Source: Gammaproteobacteria bacterium
GTDB lineage: Bacteria; Pseudomonadota; Gammaproteobacteria; Burkholderiales; Burkholderiaceae_C
Reading direction: 5' to 3'
NCBI GenBank assembly: GCA_018815325.1
Contig: JAHIYE010000005.1
Coordinates: 46,947 to 110,946, forward strand
Length of the DNA: 64,000 nucleotides
Below are positions 1 to 8,938 of the stretch, piece by piece; within the stretch, counting starts at the first letter, position 1; the number at the start of each line of letters is the position of its first letter. The notes beneath the pieces were generated by a model that was not told where the DNA came from, made no database searches, and worked only from the letters and a program-made list of their open reading frames with translations. The translations under genes were made by a program, and so were the position numbers.

Positions 1-1
1 C

Positions 2-1327
2 ATGATTGTGACCACCACGTTTGCCACCTGGTTCGGCTCGGAGACGGTGCTGGGCATTCCTGCCAAGTTCATCGAGTCCGGTCTCAATGGGGTGGTCGAG
101 GACCCGTTCGGCGCCGGCACCTGCCTGATCCTGGTGGGGCTGTTTTTTGCCGGCAAGCTCTACCGCATGACGCTGCTGACCATCAGCGACTACTACCGCG
201 AGCGCTATGGCCGTTCGGTCGAGGTGATTTGCTCCTTCATCATCATGCTGAGCTACCTGGGCTGGGTGTCGGCTCAGGTCACGGCGCTGGGCCTGGTCTT
301 CAATGTCCTGTCGGGCGGCGTCATCACGGTGACACTGGGCATGGTCATTGGCGTGGTGTCGATCCTGGCCTATACGCTGTTTGGCGGCATGTGGTCGGTG
401 GCGGTGACCGATTTCATCCAGATGATCATCCTGGTCGTGGGCCTGGCGGTGCTGGCTGTCTTTGCGGGGCAACAGGCGGGCGGCGCGGACAAGGTGATCT
501 CACTGGTGGTGAGCAAGGACCTGTTCCGCTTCTGGCCCGAGCCTAACTTCAAGGACATGCTGTTTTTCTTTGCCGCCGCTATCACCCTCATGCTGGGTTC
601 GATCCCGCAGCAGGACGTGTTCCAGCGCGTGATGTCGGCCAACAGTCCCTCAGCCGCGACCAAGGGGCCCGTCATAGGTGGGGTGTTCTACATCCTGTTC
701 GCCTTTGTGCCGATGTTCCTGGTCGCCAGCGCCCTGATCATCATGCCCGAGCAGACGGCCCAGTTGCTCAAGGAAGACCCCCAGAAAATACTGCCCACAC
801 TGGTGCTGGAGCGCATGCCATTTGTGATGCAGGTGCTGTTTTTTGGCGCCTTGCTGTCGGCGATCAAGTCCACGGCTTCGGCCACCCTGCTGGCGCCGAG
901 CGTCACCTTTGTCGAGAACATCTGGCGCCAGTTCACGCCCCGTTTGGGTGACAAGCAGGAACTGCGCACCATGCGCCTGACCGTGCTGATATTCGGTGCC
1001 TTTGTGCTGCTTTATGCGATCAAGATGGAGGGCACACCCATCTATGAAATGGTCTCCGGCGCCTACCAGGTCACGCTGGTAGGGTCCTTCATTCCATTGG
1101 CATTTGGCCTGTACTGGAAAAAAGCCACCACCCAGGGAGCCCTGTTTTCCATTGTGCTGGGGTTGCTGGCCTGGGTGCTGTTCCTGGCAACGCCGGCCGG
1201 GGAGGAGTTCCCGGCCCAGCTGGCGGGCATTTTGGCGGCATTGGTGGGCATGCTGATAGGCTCGCTGGGGCCGCAGGCGCTCAAAAACACCCATGGAGCG
1301 CACCGCAAGCTCCCCGGCACCCACTGA
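2..1327 (+). CDS. Sodium:solute symporter family protein (5' end cut by window)
   Basis: This is a secondary transporter of the sodium:solute symporter (SSS) family, which imports small organic solutes with Na+ across the inner membrane. The 441 visible residues are almost all hydrophobic helices joined by short loops, with an early GSETVLGIPAKF stretch and an SDYYRERYG loop typical of the family. The ATG at base 2 is probably internal: the visible protein opens in an early helix and SSS proteins usually have about 50 more residues first, so the true start should lie before the window. A strong terminator follows at 1357. The substrate cannot be told from sequence. The downstream FmdB-type gene has its own leader, so the two are probably not co-transcribed. 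Confidence 0.85.
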   Translation: MIVTTTFATWFGSETVLGIPAKFIESGLNGVVEDPFGAGTCLILVGLFFAGKLYRMTLLTISDYYRERYGRSVEVICSFIIMLSYLGWVSAQVTALGLVFNVLSGGVITVTLGMVIGVVSILAYTLFGGMWSVAVTDFIQMIILVVGLAVLAVFAGQQAGGADKVISLVVSKDLFRFWPEPNFKDMLFFFAAAITLMLGSIPQQDVFQRVMSANSPSAATKGPVIGGVFYILFAFVPMFLVASALIIMPEQTAQLLKEDPQKILPTLVLERMPFVMQVLFFGALLSAIKSTASATLLAPSVTFVENIWRQFTPRLGDKQELRTMRLTVLIFGAFVLLYAIKMEGTPIYEMVSGAYQVTLVGSFIPLAFGLYWKKATTQGALFSIVLGLLAWVLFLATPAGEEFPAQLAGILAALVGMLIGSLGPQALKNTHGAHRKLPGTH

Positions 1328-1356
1328 TTTCCGGCTTGCCGTTGCCGGTTTGAACC

Positions 1357-1384
1357 AAAGCCCCTTGCCTGGGGCTTTGTTTTT
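1357..1384 (+). terminator. Rho-independent terminator after the symporter
   Basis: An eight-base perfect stem (AAAGCCCC 1357-1364, GGGGCTTT 1371-1378) with a six-base loop is followed by GTTTTTG. It lies 30 bases after the symporter stop and closes that transcript. Confidence 0.8.
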
Positions 1385-1437
1385 GGGCCTCCGCCTATAA
1401 TTGAAGGCTTTGTAACCCCCAACCGGTCTATCACGCC

Positions 1438-1755
1438 ATGCCAATCTACGCCTATAAATGCGAGTCCTGCGGACACAGCAAGGACGTATTGCAAAAGATA
1501 TCCGATGCGCCCTTGACGGACTGTCCGGCCTGCGGTGCGCCTGCTTTCAAAAAGCAGCTGACCGCTGCGGGCTTCCAGCTCAAGGGTTCTGGCTGGTATG
1601 TCACGGATTTCCGCGGGGGTGACAAGGGTGCACCGGCGACGGGCACCGCAGTGCCTGCCGGCGAGAGCAAGGCTGCTGAAACAGCGCCGGCCAAATCCGA
1701 GCCTGCTGCTGCCCCGGCTGCGACGACGACAGGCACCACGGGATCGACCACCTGA
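1438..1755 (+). CDS. FmdB-family zinc ribbon protein
   Basis: A 105-residue FmdB/CxxC-type zinc ribbon protein of unknown molecular role. The opening MPIYAYKCESCGH is diagnostic, and four cysteines (8, 11, 29, 32) form the CxxC...CxxC zinc site. From about residue 75 the protein is a low-complexity Ala/Pro/Thr/Glu tail, common in betaproteobacterial members and probably disordered. The stop overlaps the start of the DUF502 gene (ATGA), so the two are translationally coupled. The gene begins the plus-strand unit that runs into aspS, an order familiar in Burkholderiales. Early annotations linked FmdB to formamidase regulation, but that should not be carried over to this protein. Confidence 0.9.
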   Translation: MPIYAYKCESCGHSKDVLQKISDAPLTDCPACGAPAFKKQLTAAGFQLKGSGWYVTDFRGGDKGAPATGTAVPAGESKAAETAPAKSEPAAAPAATTTGTTGSTT

Positions 1756-2381
1756 TGAATCCTCGCATGGCTTCTTTACGCAAATGGCTGTTCGCCGGCT
1801 TGCTGGTTCTGGTGCCCCTCATCATCACCCTGTGGGTGCTGGAATGGGTGGTCTCGACACTGGACCAGACCCTGCAAATCCTGCCCACGTCCTGGCAGCC
1901 AGACCAGCTCTTCGGCATCCACATCCCCGGGCTGGGCGTGATCTTTGCGTTGGTGGTCGTGCTGACGATTGGCGCACTGGCCTCCAATTTTGTTGGCAAC
2001 AAGCTGGTCGACTGGTGGCATGCGCTGCTGCATCGCATCCCGGTGGTGCGCTCGATCTACTCTGGTGTCAAGCAGGTCTCCGACACGCTTTTTTCTGAAA
2101 AAGGCAATGCCTTTCACAAGGCCTTGCTGGTGCAATGGCCGCACGATGGCATGTGGACGATTGCATTTCTGACCGGTTCGCCGACAGGTGATCTGGCCAG
2201 CAAGCTTGATGGTGAGCATGTGAGCGTGTACGTGCCCACCACCCCCAATCCGACGGGTGGCTACTTTGTGCTGCTCAAGAAGAGCGACTGCGTCGAGCTC
2301 GACATGAGTGTTGATGAAGCGCTCACCTATGTGATTTCCATGGGCGTGATCGCGCCCGGCGGGGCAAAACCCAGTCCCTGA
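1755..2381 (+). CDS. DUF502 membrane protein
   Basis: A 208-residue inner-membrane protein of the DUF502 family. Two hydrophobic segments are visible (about residues 9-32 and 50-77), followed by a soluble C-terminal half containing the conserved pattern around VPTTPNPTGGYF. The function is unknown. Its start overlaps the stop of the zinc ribbon gene by one base (ATGA), and aspS begins about 50 bases after its stop, so it is the middle gene of an fmdB-DUF502-aspS unit. Nothing in it is unusual for the family. Confidence 0.88.
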   Translation: MNPRMASLRKWLFAGLLVLVPLIITLWVLEWVVSTLDQTLQILPTSWQPDQLFGIHIPGLGVIFALVVVLTIGALASNFVGNKLVDWWHALLHRIPVVRSIYSGVKQVSDTLFSEKGNAFHKALLVQWPHDGMWTIAFLTGSPTGDLASKLDGEHVSVYVPTTPNPTGGYFVLLKKSDCVELDMSVDEALTYVISMGVIAPGGAKPSP

Positions 2382-2432
2382 ATCCAGCGCGTCCCTGTGG
2401 CGCGCTTTCCATCCGCTGAAAGAGATATTGAT

Positions 2433-4229
2433 ATGGCTATGCGTTCCCACTATTGCGGTCTGGTCACCGAGGCCCTCATGGGCCAAACCGTCACGCTGTG
2501 CGGCTGGGTCAATCGTCGCCGAGATCATGGTGGTGTGATCTTCGTCGACCTGCGTGACCGTGAGGGTTATGTGCAGGTGGTGTGCGACCCGGATCGGGCC
2601 GACATGTTCGCTGCCGCCGAAGGCCTGCGCAACGAGTTTTGCATCCAGGTCAAGGGACTGGTGCGCGCACGTCCTGAGGGTACCGTCAACGACAGCCTCA
2701 AGAGCGGCAAGATCGAAGTGCTGTGCCATGAGCTCACCGTACTCAACCCGTCGGTGACGCCTCCGTTCCAGCTGGATGACGACAACCTCTCCGAGACCAC
2801 GCGACTGACGCACCGTGTGCTGGATCTGCGTCGCCCCTACATGCAGAACAACCTGATGCTGCGCTACAAGGTGGCGATGGAGGTGCGCAAGTTTCTGGAT
2901 GCCAATGGCTTCATCGACATTGAGACCCCCATGCTCACCAAGAGCACGCCCGAAGGTGCGCGCGACTACCTGGTGCCCAGTCGCGTACATGATGGCCAGT
3001 TCTTCGCGTTGCCGCAAAGTCCGCAACTGTTCAAGCAGTTGCTGATGGTGGCGGGCTATGACCGCTACTACCAGATCACCAAGTGCTTCCGCGACGAAGA
3101 CCTGCGTGCCGATCGCCAGCCCGAATTCACCCAGATCGATATCGAGACTTCGTTCCTGACCGAACAGGACATCCGCGACATGTTCCAGGGCATGATCACG
3201 ACCGTCTTCAAGACCACCCTGAACGTGGATCTGGGCGAGTTCCCCGTCATGGCCTATGCCGAGGCCATGCACCGCTTTGGCTCGGACAAGCCAGACCTGC
3301 GCGTCAAGCTGGAGTTCACCGAACTGACCGATGTGATGGGCGATGTCGACTTCAAGGTGTTCTCAACGCCAGCCACCATGAAAGATGGCCGTGTTGTGGC
3401 CCTGTGTGTTCCCGGTGGAAGCGAGATGAGCCGGGGCGAGATTGACGGCTACACCGAGTTCGTCAAGATCTACGGTGCCAAGGGCCTGGCCTGGATCAAG
3501 GTCAATGAAGTGGTCAAGGGGCGCGAGGGCCTGCAGTCGCCCATCGTGAAAAACCTGCACGACGCTGCCATCGCCGAGATCCTCAAGCGAACCGGTGCCA
3601 AGGATGGCGATCTGATCTTCTTTGGCGCGGACAAGACCAAGGTGGTGAACGACGCCATCGGTGCGCTGCGGATCAAGATTGGGCACAGCGAGTTCGGCAA
3701 GAAGAGCGGCTTGTTCGAGAAGGGCTGGCGCCCGATGTGGGTGGTCGACTTCCCGATGTTCGAGTTTGATGAGGAAGCCCAGCGCTACACCGCCGTGCAC
3801 CACCCCTTCACGGCACCGAAAGACGGCCATGAGGACTGGATGGTGACCGCGCCCGAGAAGTGCATCGCCAAAGGCTACGACATGGTGCTCAACGGCTGGG
3901 AAATCGGTGGAGGCTCGGTTCGTATCCACCGTGCTGACGTGCAGCAGAAGGTGTTCGATGCCCTGAAGATCACGCCCGAGGAAGCGCAACTCAAGTTCGG
4001 CTTCCTGCTAGACGCCCTGCAGTACGGTGCGCCGCCTCATGGTGGCCTGGCCTTTGGCCTGGATCGCATTGTCACGCTCATGACGGGTGCGGAATCGATC
4101 CGCGATGTGATCGCCTTCCCCAAGACCCAGCGCGCCCAGTGCCTGCTGACTCAGGCACCCTCTGTCGTGGATGACAAGCAACTGCGTGAACTGCACATCA
4201 AGCTGCGTAATCCACCTGTGAGCGCTTGA
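2433..4229 (+). CDS. aspS: Aspartate--tRNA ligase
   Basis: Class II aminoacyl-tRNA synthetase charging tRNA-Asp (or, in the non-discriminating form common in bacteria lacking AsnRS, also tRNA-Asn). The 598 residues start with an OB-fold anticodon-binding domain (to about 110), then the catalytic core with motif 2 ([16 protein letters not shown]), a bacterial GAD insertion (about 290-420), and motif 3 ([14 protein letters not shown]). A GTG start at 2397 is possible in frame, but the ATG at 2433 has an AAAGAG ribosome site and gives the family's usual MAMRSHYCG opening. A terminator follows at 4258. Discrimination between tRNA-Asp and tRNA-Asn cannot be settled here because the gatCAB genes are not in the window. 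Confidence 0.97.
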   Translation: MAMRSHYCGLVTEALMGQTVTLCGWVNRRRDHGGVIFVDLRDREGYVQVVCDPDRADMFAAAEGLRNEFCIQVKGLVRARPEGTVNDSLKSGKIEVLCHELTVLNPSVTPPFQLDDDNLSETTRLTHRVLDLRRPYMQNNLMLRYKVAMEVRKFLDANGFIDIETPMLTKSTPEGARDYLVPSRVHDGQFFALPQSPQLFKQLLMVAGYDRYYQITKCFRDEDLRADRQPEFTQIDIETSFLTEQDIRDMFQGMITTVFKTTLNVDLGEFPVMAYAEAMHRFGSDKPDLRVKLEFTELTDVMGDVDFKVFSTPATMKDGRVVALCVPGGSEMSRGEIDGYTEFVKIYGAKGLAWIKVNEVVKGREGLQSPIVKNLHDAAIAEILKRTGAKDGDLIFFGADKTKVVNDAIGALRIKIGHSEFGKKSGLFEKGWRPMWVVDFPMFEFDEEAQRYTAVHHPFTAPKDGHEDWMVTAPEKCIAKGYDMVLNGWEIGGGSVRIHRADVQQKVFDALKITPEEAQLKFGFLLDALQYGAPPHGGLAFGLDRIVTLMTGAESIRDVIAFPKTQRAQCLLTQAPSVVDDKQLRELHIKLRNPPVSA

Positions 4230-4257
4230 GTGCCCAGCTTGGTTTAAGGCAGAATGA

Positions 4258-4284
4258 AAGGGCGCTGGTTCAGCGCCCTTTTTT
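4258..4284 (+). terminator. Rho-independent terminator between aspS and nudB
   Basis: A ten-base perfect stem (4258-4267 with 4271-4280), a three-base loop and six T residues ending at 4284. It lies 28 bases past the aspS stop and one base before the most likely nudB ATG, so it must be read through or disrupted for nudB to be expressed from the aspS promoter. Confidence 0.85.
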
Positions 4285-4285
4285 C

Positions 4286-4765
4286 ATGCATACAGGTTTC
4301 AAAATCCCCGAGTCCGTGTTGGTGGTCATCCATACCCCCGCACTGGAAGTCCTGTTGATCAAACGTGCCGATGCACCGGACTTCTGGCAATCCGTGACAG
4401 GCAGCAAGGACCATCCCGGCGAGGATTTCAGGGAAACGGCCGTGCGCGAGGTGTTCGAGGAGACCGGCATCCATTGTGCGAGTGACACGGCCCTGGCGAC
4501 GGGGCTGCAGGACTGGCAGCTTGAAAACGTCTATGAGATCTATCCGGGTTGGCGGCACCGCTACGCGCCAGAGGTGGTGCGCAATACCGAGCATCTGTTC
4601 GGGCTCCGGGTGCCGGTGGGCACGCCGGTGGTACTGAATCCTCGTGAGCACACCGATTTCCGCTGGCTGCCCTGGCGCGAGGCCGCCGAGGCCTGCTACT
4701 CACCGTCGAACGCGGAAGCCTGCCTGATGCTGCCCAGAATGACGGAAGCGGGGTTGATGGCATGA
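4286..4765 (+). CDS. nudB: Dihydroneopterin triphosphate diphosphatase (Nudix)
   Basis: Nudix hydrolase that removes pyrophosphate from 7,8-dihydroneopterin triphosphate, the folate step after GTP cyclohydrolase; folE lies 2 kb downstream on the same strand. The 159 residues begin near FKIPESVLVVIHT, as in NudB proteins, and carry a Nudix box ending REVFEETGI. The ATG at 4286 sits directly behind a terminator hairpin and has no ribosome site. A TTG at 4226 that overlaps the aspS stop would add 20 residues and allow coupled translation through the hairpin, so the start is uncertain. The stop overlaps the next start (ATGA). Confidence 0.85.
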   Translation: MHTGFKIPESVLVVIHTPALEVLLIKRADAPDFWQSVTGSKDHPGEDFRETAVREVFEETGIHCASDTALATGLQDWQLENVYEIYPGWRHRYAPEVVRNTEHLFGLRVPVGTPVVLNPREHTDFRWLPWREAAEACYSPSNAEACLMLPRMTEAGLMA

Positions 4766-5499
4766 GCTTGCTTCGCGTGGCCACCTACAACATCCACAAG
4801 GGGGTGCAGGGCATGGGCAGCGCACGCCGCCTGGAGATTCATAATCTGGGCCATGCGGTCGAGCAGCTTGATGCCGACATTGTGTGCCTGCAGGAGGTCC
4901 GCAAGGTGCACCGGCGTGAAGAGCAACACTTCAGTCGCTGGCCTGATATGCCACAGGCCGAGTTTCTGGCGCCCGAAGGCTATACCTCGGTCTACCGGAC
5001 CAATGCCTACACGCGCCATGGCGAGCATGGCAACGCCTTGCTGTCACGCTGGCCGGTGATTACCTACCAGCATGAGGATATGTCGGACCACCGTTTCGAG
5101 CAGCGTGGCCTGCTGCATGTGGAGGTGCTGGTGCGAGGCTTTCCCGTCCACGTGGTGGTGGTGCACTTCGGCCTGATACCCGCGAGCCGGGTGCGTCAGG
5201 TCAAGCAACTGCAACAGTTTATTGCACGTGAAATCCCTGCCCATGCCCCGCTGCTGGTGGCTGGTGACTTCAACGATTGGGGCACGACGATGTCGCGGCA
5301 CCTGCAGACCATCGGCTTGACATCGATGCAAAACGACAAGAACCGCCAGGCGACCTATCCCTCGCGCTTCCCGATGGTGCAGCTTGACCATGTGTATTCC
5401 CGGGGCCTGACGCCGCAGAACATGCACGTACCACGCGGCCGGATCTGGTGGCGTATGTCAGACCACTTGCCGCTGCTTGCCGAGTTCAAGGTGCCCTGA
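4762..5499 (+). CDS. Endonuclease/exonuclease/phosphatase family protein
   Basis: A 245-residue metal-dependent hydrolase of the EEP (DNase I-like) superfamily. Visible catalytic landmarks are the N-terminal YNIHKG, the metal-binding glutamate in LQEVR, the GDFNDWG segment and the C-terminal SDHLPLLAEF histidine motif. There is no signal peptide or membrane segment. It is translationally coupled to nudB (ATGA overlap) and ends 3 bases before clsB. Betaproteobacteria often keep an EEP gene directly before clsB, which hints at a phospholipid-related phosphodiester substrate, but that is inference. Confidence 0.88.
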   Translation: MSLLRVATYNIHKGVQGMGSARRLEIHNLGHAVEQLDADIVCLQEVRKVHRREEQHFSRWPDMPQAEFLAPEGYTSVYRTNAYTRHGEHGNALLSRWPVITYQHEDMSDHRFEQRGLLHVEVLVRGFPVHVVVVHFGLIPASRVRQVKQLQQFIAREIPAHAPLLVAGDFNDWGTTMSRHLQTIGLTSMQNDKNRQATYPSRFPMVQLDHVYSRGLTPQNMHVPRGRIWWRMSDHLPLLAEFKVP

Positions 5500-5502
5500 G
5501 CC

Positions 5503-6741
5503 ATGCCGCGGCTTCAGCCCGGACACCAGGTGACCTTATTGCAGGGCGGTCAGGAGTTTTTTCCTGCGCTCGTGCAAGCCATCGACCAGGGGGTGCATGA
5601 AGTCAGGCTGGAAACCTATATTTTCGAATTCGATGCCTCGGGCCAGCAGGTGGCCGATGCGCTGCTACGGGCGGCAGGGCGGGGGCTCGATGTCTACCTG
5701 GTGATGGATGGCGCGGGCACGTCCACCATCCCGACGGACTGGGCTGCACGGTTCGATGCGGCGGGCGTGCGGTGGCATATTTTTTCTCCTTTGGGAAGGC
5801 TGAGTTTTCTGTATCTGAGCAGTTGGCGTCGCATGCACCGCAAGCTGTGCGTGGTGGATGGCCGTGTGGCTTTTTGCGGCGGCATCAATGTGCTCGATGA
5901 TTTCCAGGACCCCAATCACGGGACTTTGAGCGAGCCACGATTTGATTTCGCCGTGCGTATGAGCGGCCCGCTCGTGCAGTCCGTCTATGAGGTGATGGTG
6001 CAGTTCTGGTGGCGTCAGCAAATCGCGCAAGGTACTCGGAAAATGAACTTCAAGGCTGCCTGGCGTGCTTTGCGCAAGGCTGTGCGCCTGAAGCTGAAGA
6101 AGGGGGGCATGGAAGAGCCGCCCTCGATGCGGGGTACTGGGCGACAGGATGGGGCGCCTGGGCGCGGCGCCAAGGCGGCTTTGCTGCTGCGTGACAATGT
6201 GCTGCACCGCAGCCGGATCGAGCGGGCCTACCTCAAGGCGATTGGTGAGGCGCGTCACGACATCATCATTGCCAACGCCTATTTTCTGCCGGGCCGCAAA
6301 TTGCGTCGGGCGCTGATCCATGCCGCTGCGCGCGGCATTCAGGTGCGCCTGCTCTTGCAGGGGCGCTATGAGTACTTCATGCCTTATCATGCCGCGCGGC
6401 CGGTGTACGGCGTGCTGCTGGCGGCTGGCGTGGAAATTTACGAATATGCCCCCAGCTTTCTGCATGCCAAGGTGGCCGTGATCGACAGCCAGTGGGCTAC
6501 AGTGGGCTCATCCAATCTGGACCCCTTGAGCCTGTTGCTGGCGCGTGAGGCCAATGTGGTGGTCAATGATGCGGCGTTTGCGCAGGCTTTGCGCCTGCGC
6601 TTGGTCCGCGCCATGGAGTTTGAAGGGCGGCGCGTGGATCCGGCAAGTTGCGCCAACCGTCCCTGGCGGCAGCGTCTGCTGGACAGGGCCGCCTTTGGCC
6701 TGATGCGCCTGGCCCTGTTTCTGATCGGCAAGCGCTATTGA
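5503..6741 (+). CDS. clsB: Cardiolipin synthase ClsB
   Basis: Phospholipase D-superfamily enzyme that makes cardiolipin by phosphatidyl transfer at the inner membrane. The 412 residues hold two HKD motifs, the first from His112 (HRKLCVVDG) and the second from His321 (LHAKVAVID, followed by GSSNLDP). There is no N-terminal transmembrane pair, which separates ClsB from ClsA. The start lies 3 bases after the upstream EEP stop. Residues of the middle linker (about 180-230) are basic and low in conservation. The last codons and the stop fall in a copy of the short repeat family found across this window (6734-6775). Confidence 0.93.
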   Translation: MPRLQPGHQVTLLQGGQEFFPALVQAIDQGVHEVRLETYIFEFDASGQQVADALLRAAGRGLDVYLVMDGAGTSTIPTDWAARFDAAGVRWHIFSPLGRLSFLYLSSWRRMHRKLCVVDGRVAFCGGINVLDDFQDPNHGTLSEPRFDFAVRMSGPLVQSVYEVMVQFWWRQQIAQGTRKMNFKAAWRALRKAVRLKLKKGGMEEPPSMRGTGRQDGAPGRGAKAALLLRDNVLHRSRIERAYLKAIGEARHDIIIANAYFLPGRKLRRALIHAAARGIQVRLLLQGRYEYFMPYHAARPVYGVLLAAGVEIYEYAPSFLHAKVAVIDSQWATVGSSNLDPLSLLLAREANVVVNDAAFAQALRLRLVRAMEFEGRRVDPASCANRPWRQRLLDRAAFGLMRLALFLIGKRY

Positions 6742-6775
6742 ATTCATAGCTTCTGAAGCCCGTGTCGAAAGGGGA
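6734..6775 (+). repeat. Short interspersed element, copy 1 (overlaps clsB stop)
   Basis: A diverged copy of a 42-base core, about 54 bases with its tail. GCTAT starts at 6734, TAGC at 6747 and AAGGG at 6769, so the first-to-second spacing (13 bases) and the overall spacing match the other six copies. The third block (GCGC in the best copies) is AAGC here. The element contains the clsB stop codon and reaches towards folE. Confidence 0.55.
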
Positions 6776-6819
6776 AAGGCCCAATAACCCTATATGTCAA
6801 TCGCTGGTAACATTCTTCC

Positions 6820-7545
6820 ATGCTCAAGAAGACCGAAAGCACCATGAACCCGAACGATGCTGATGAAGGCACACCTGTTTCCGTGAAGATTCGGGAGCGG
6901 CTGGTGGCCGCGCGCAAGCGCTTCAATGCGAATGACAATATCGCGAACTTCATTGAACCTGGCGAACTGGAAAAACTGCTCGACGAGGTGGAAGAAAAGA
7001 TGAAGGGCGTGCTCGACAGCCTCGTGATCGACACGGTGCGCGACCACAATACCGACAACACGGCGCGGCGAGTGGCGAAGATGTATGTGAACGAGGTATT
7101 TCGTGGCCGCTATGTCGAAGTGCCCCGTATCACCGAGTTTCCCAACGCCGAACACCTCAACGAGTTGATGATCGTGGGCCCGATCACGGTGCGAAGTGCC
7201 TGCTCACACCATTTCTGTCCGGTCATCGGAAAAATCTGGATCGGCGTGATGCCCAACGAACACACGAACGTGATCGGCCTGTCCAAATACGCCCGCCTGG
7301 CTGAATGGGTCATGGGTCGGCCCCAGATCCAGGAGGAGGCGGTAGTGCAACTGGCCGACCTGATCCAGGAGAAGACCCAGCCCGATGGCCTGGCCATTGT
7401 CATGGAGGCCAGCCATTACTGCATGGCCTGGCGCGGTGTGAAGGACATGGACAGCAAGATGATCAACTCGGTCATGCGCGGCGTGTTCCTCAAGGACCCC
7501 AATCTGCGCCGTGAATTTTTGTCACTGATTCCCAGGAAGGGCTAG
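6820..7545 (+). CDS. folE: GTP cyclohydrolase I
   Basis: Converts GTP to 7,8-dihydroneopterin triphosphate and formate, the first step of tetrahydrofolate synthesis. The 241 residues carry the family signature and zinc ligands (Cys and His in VRSACSHHFCP, the second Cys in HYCMAWRG). The N-terminal 50 residues or so are a longer, poorly conserved helical extension. The ATG at 6820 is used; an alternative ATG at 6844 would shorten the extension by eight residues. It lies apart from clsB with a 78-base gap and is followed after 62 bases by the BLUF gene. Confidence 0.95.
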   Translation: MLKKTESTMNPNDADEGTPVSVKIRERLVAARKRFNANDNIANFIEPGELEKLLDEVEEKMKGVLDSLVIDTVRDHNTDNTARRVAKMYVNEVFRGRYVEVPRITEFPNAEHLNELMIVGPITVRSACSHHFCPVIGKIWIGVMPNEHTNVIGLSKYARLAEWVMGRPQIQEEAVVQLADLIQEKTQPDGLAIVMEASHYCMAWRGVKDMDSKMINSVMRGVFLKDPNLRREFLSLIPRKG

Positions 7546-7607
7546 CATGAAGCATTACCATTCCGCCGTGATGCGTGTCGGTCCGTTTTCCCTTTTGGAG
7601 GCTTGAG

Positions 7608-8030
7608 ATGCTGGTACGTTTGCTCTATGCCAGCCGGGCTGTTGACGCCACGCCCAGTGCGATCGAAGACATCCTGGCCCACTCGCGCCAATACAACCCC
7701 GGCTCCGGTATTACCGGGATACTTTGCTATGGAGGGGGCATTTTCCTGCAGGCCATCGAGGGTGGGCGTGTGGCCATCAGTGAGCTCTATGCACACATCC
7801 AGCGCGACCCTCGTCACAAGGACGTGGTGCTGTTGCAGTACGAGGAAATTTCAGAGCGTCGCTTTGGCGGCTGGACCATGGGACAGGTGAACCTCGCCAA
7901 GATCAATGCCAGCACGGTGCTGAAATATTCCGAAAAACCCGAACTCGATCCTTACGCCGTGTCGGGAGCGATCTCGATGGCCTTGCTCGAAGAGCTCATG
8001 GCCACGGCCTGCATCATCGGACGTGCCTGA
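7608..8030 (+). CDS. Single-domain BLUF blue-light sensor
   Basis: A 140-residue short BLUF protein that binds FAD and senses blue light. The flavin-site residues are present: Tyr7 (LLYASR), Asn30 (YNPGSGITG) and Gln48 (FLQAIEG), with the variable Trp89 and Met91 on strand 5 (FGGWTMG). About 45 residues after the BLUF core form the usual C-terminal helices. There is no output domain, so it should act through a partner protein. The ATG at 7608 has a strong TTGGAGG ribosome site; an upstream GTG at 7575 lacks one. It follows folE closely, and the partner is not evident nearby, though two GGDEF proteins occur in the window. Confidence 0.93.
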   Translation: MLVRLLYASRAVDATPSAIEDILAHSRQYNPGSGITGILCYGGGIFLQAIEGGRVAISELYAHIQRDPRHKDVVLLQYEEISERRFGGWTMGQVNLAKINASTVLKYSEKPELDPYAVSGAISMALLEELMATACIIGRA

Positions 8031-8089
8031 GAGCACGGTCTAGCCCGTGGTGCCGGGCAAGACCGGCTTCTGCCACCGTAGCTGTCAAC

Positions 8090-8920
8090 GTGAACGCGCC
8101 CATGCCCGAGCCACTGCTTATCGGCTGTGATTTTTCCAGTCGTCCGTCCTCCAAAAAACCGATTGTTCTTGCCCTGGGTGCGCACCTGGGTGGCCGTGTG
8201 GTGCTCAGCAGCTTGCAGCGGATCGACTCCATGGAGGGGTTTCGCACGTGGTTGAATCAGCCAGGAGACTGGGTCGGCGCCTTCGACCTGCCGTTTGGCC
8301 TGCCGCGGGAACTGGTCGAGCAGCTGGGCTGGCCTGCGCGCTGGGAAGACTGCATCCGGCATTACGCCAGCCTGTCACGTGAAGAGATCCGGCTGACGTT
8401 CAAGGCCTTTTGTGATGCCCGTCCCGTCGGCGGCAAGTTTGCCCACCGTGCCACTGACCGGCCAGCGGGCTCCAGCCCTTCCATGAAGTGGGTCAACCCC
8501 CCCGTGGCCTACATGCTGCATGTGGGTGTGCCGTGCCTGCTGGAGACCGGCGTGCACCTGCCGGGCTTGCATGCGGGGGACCAGCGCCGGGTGGCACTGG
8601 AAGGCTATCCTGGTTTGCTGGCACGGGAAATATTGGGGCAACGAAGCTATAAATCCGATGACAAGGCCCGCCAGACGCCGGAGCGGCTGATTGCACGCAA
8701 GGACTTGCTGACCGCGCTGGAGCATGGCCAAACCCGGCTGGCTCAACGCATCAAACTCAGCCATGCGCAACGCGATGCGCTGGTGGATGATGCCAGCGGG
8801 GACTCGCTGGATGCCGTGCTGTGCCTGTTGCAGGCGGCCTGGGCAGCACAGCAGGGTGCACCACGGTATGGCTTGCCCAGGAAATTCGATGCGCTTGAGG
8901 GCTGGATTGTGACGGCCTGA
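8090..8920 (+). CDS. DUF429 domain protein
   Basis: A 276-residue member of the DUF429 family, a predicted nuclease-like (RNase H-like fold) group without an assigned reaction. The N-terminal IGCDFSSRPS strand carries the early aspartate expected of the fold, and GAFDLPFGLPRELVEQLGW plus DALDAVLCLLQAAW-like C-terminal acidic residues (DSLDAVLCLLQ) fit the family. The GTG at 8090 is used; the ATG at 8102 is equally possible and would remove four residues. It ends 19 bases before the stop of the oppositely oriented MinD-like gene. Confidence 0.8.
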   Translation: MNAPMPEPLLIGCDFSSRPSSKKPIVLALGAHLGGRVVLSSLQRIDSMEGFRTWLNQPGDWVGAFDLPFGLPRELVEQLGWPARWEDCIRHYASLSREEIRLTFKAFCDARPVGGKFAHRATDRPAGSSPSMKWVNPPVAYMLHVGVPCLLETGVHLPGLHAGDQRRVALEGYPGLLAREILGQRSYKSDDKARQTPERLIARKDLLTALEHGQTRLAQRIKLSHAQRDALVDDASGDSLDAVLCLLQAAWAAQQGAPRYGLPRKFDALEGWIVTA

Positions 8921-8938
8921 GCGTCAGCCAGCAGGCGG

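Noticed and set aside
1776..3272. Long open frame of 498 residues on the minus strand
   Set aside because: It runs antisense through DUF502 and aspS, is His/Gln-rich as shadows in GC-rich DNA are, and has no recognisable domain.
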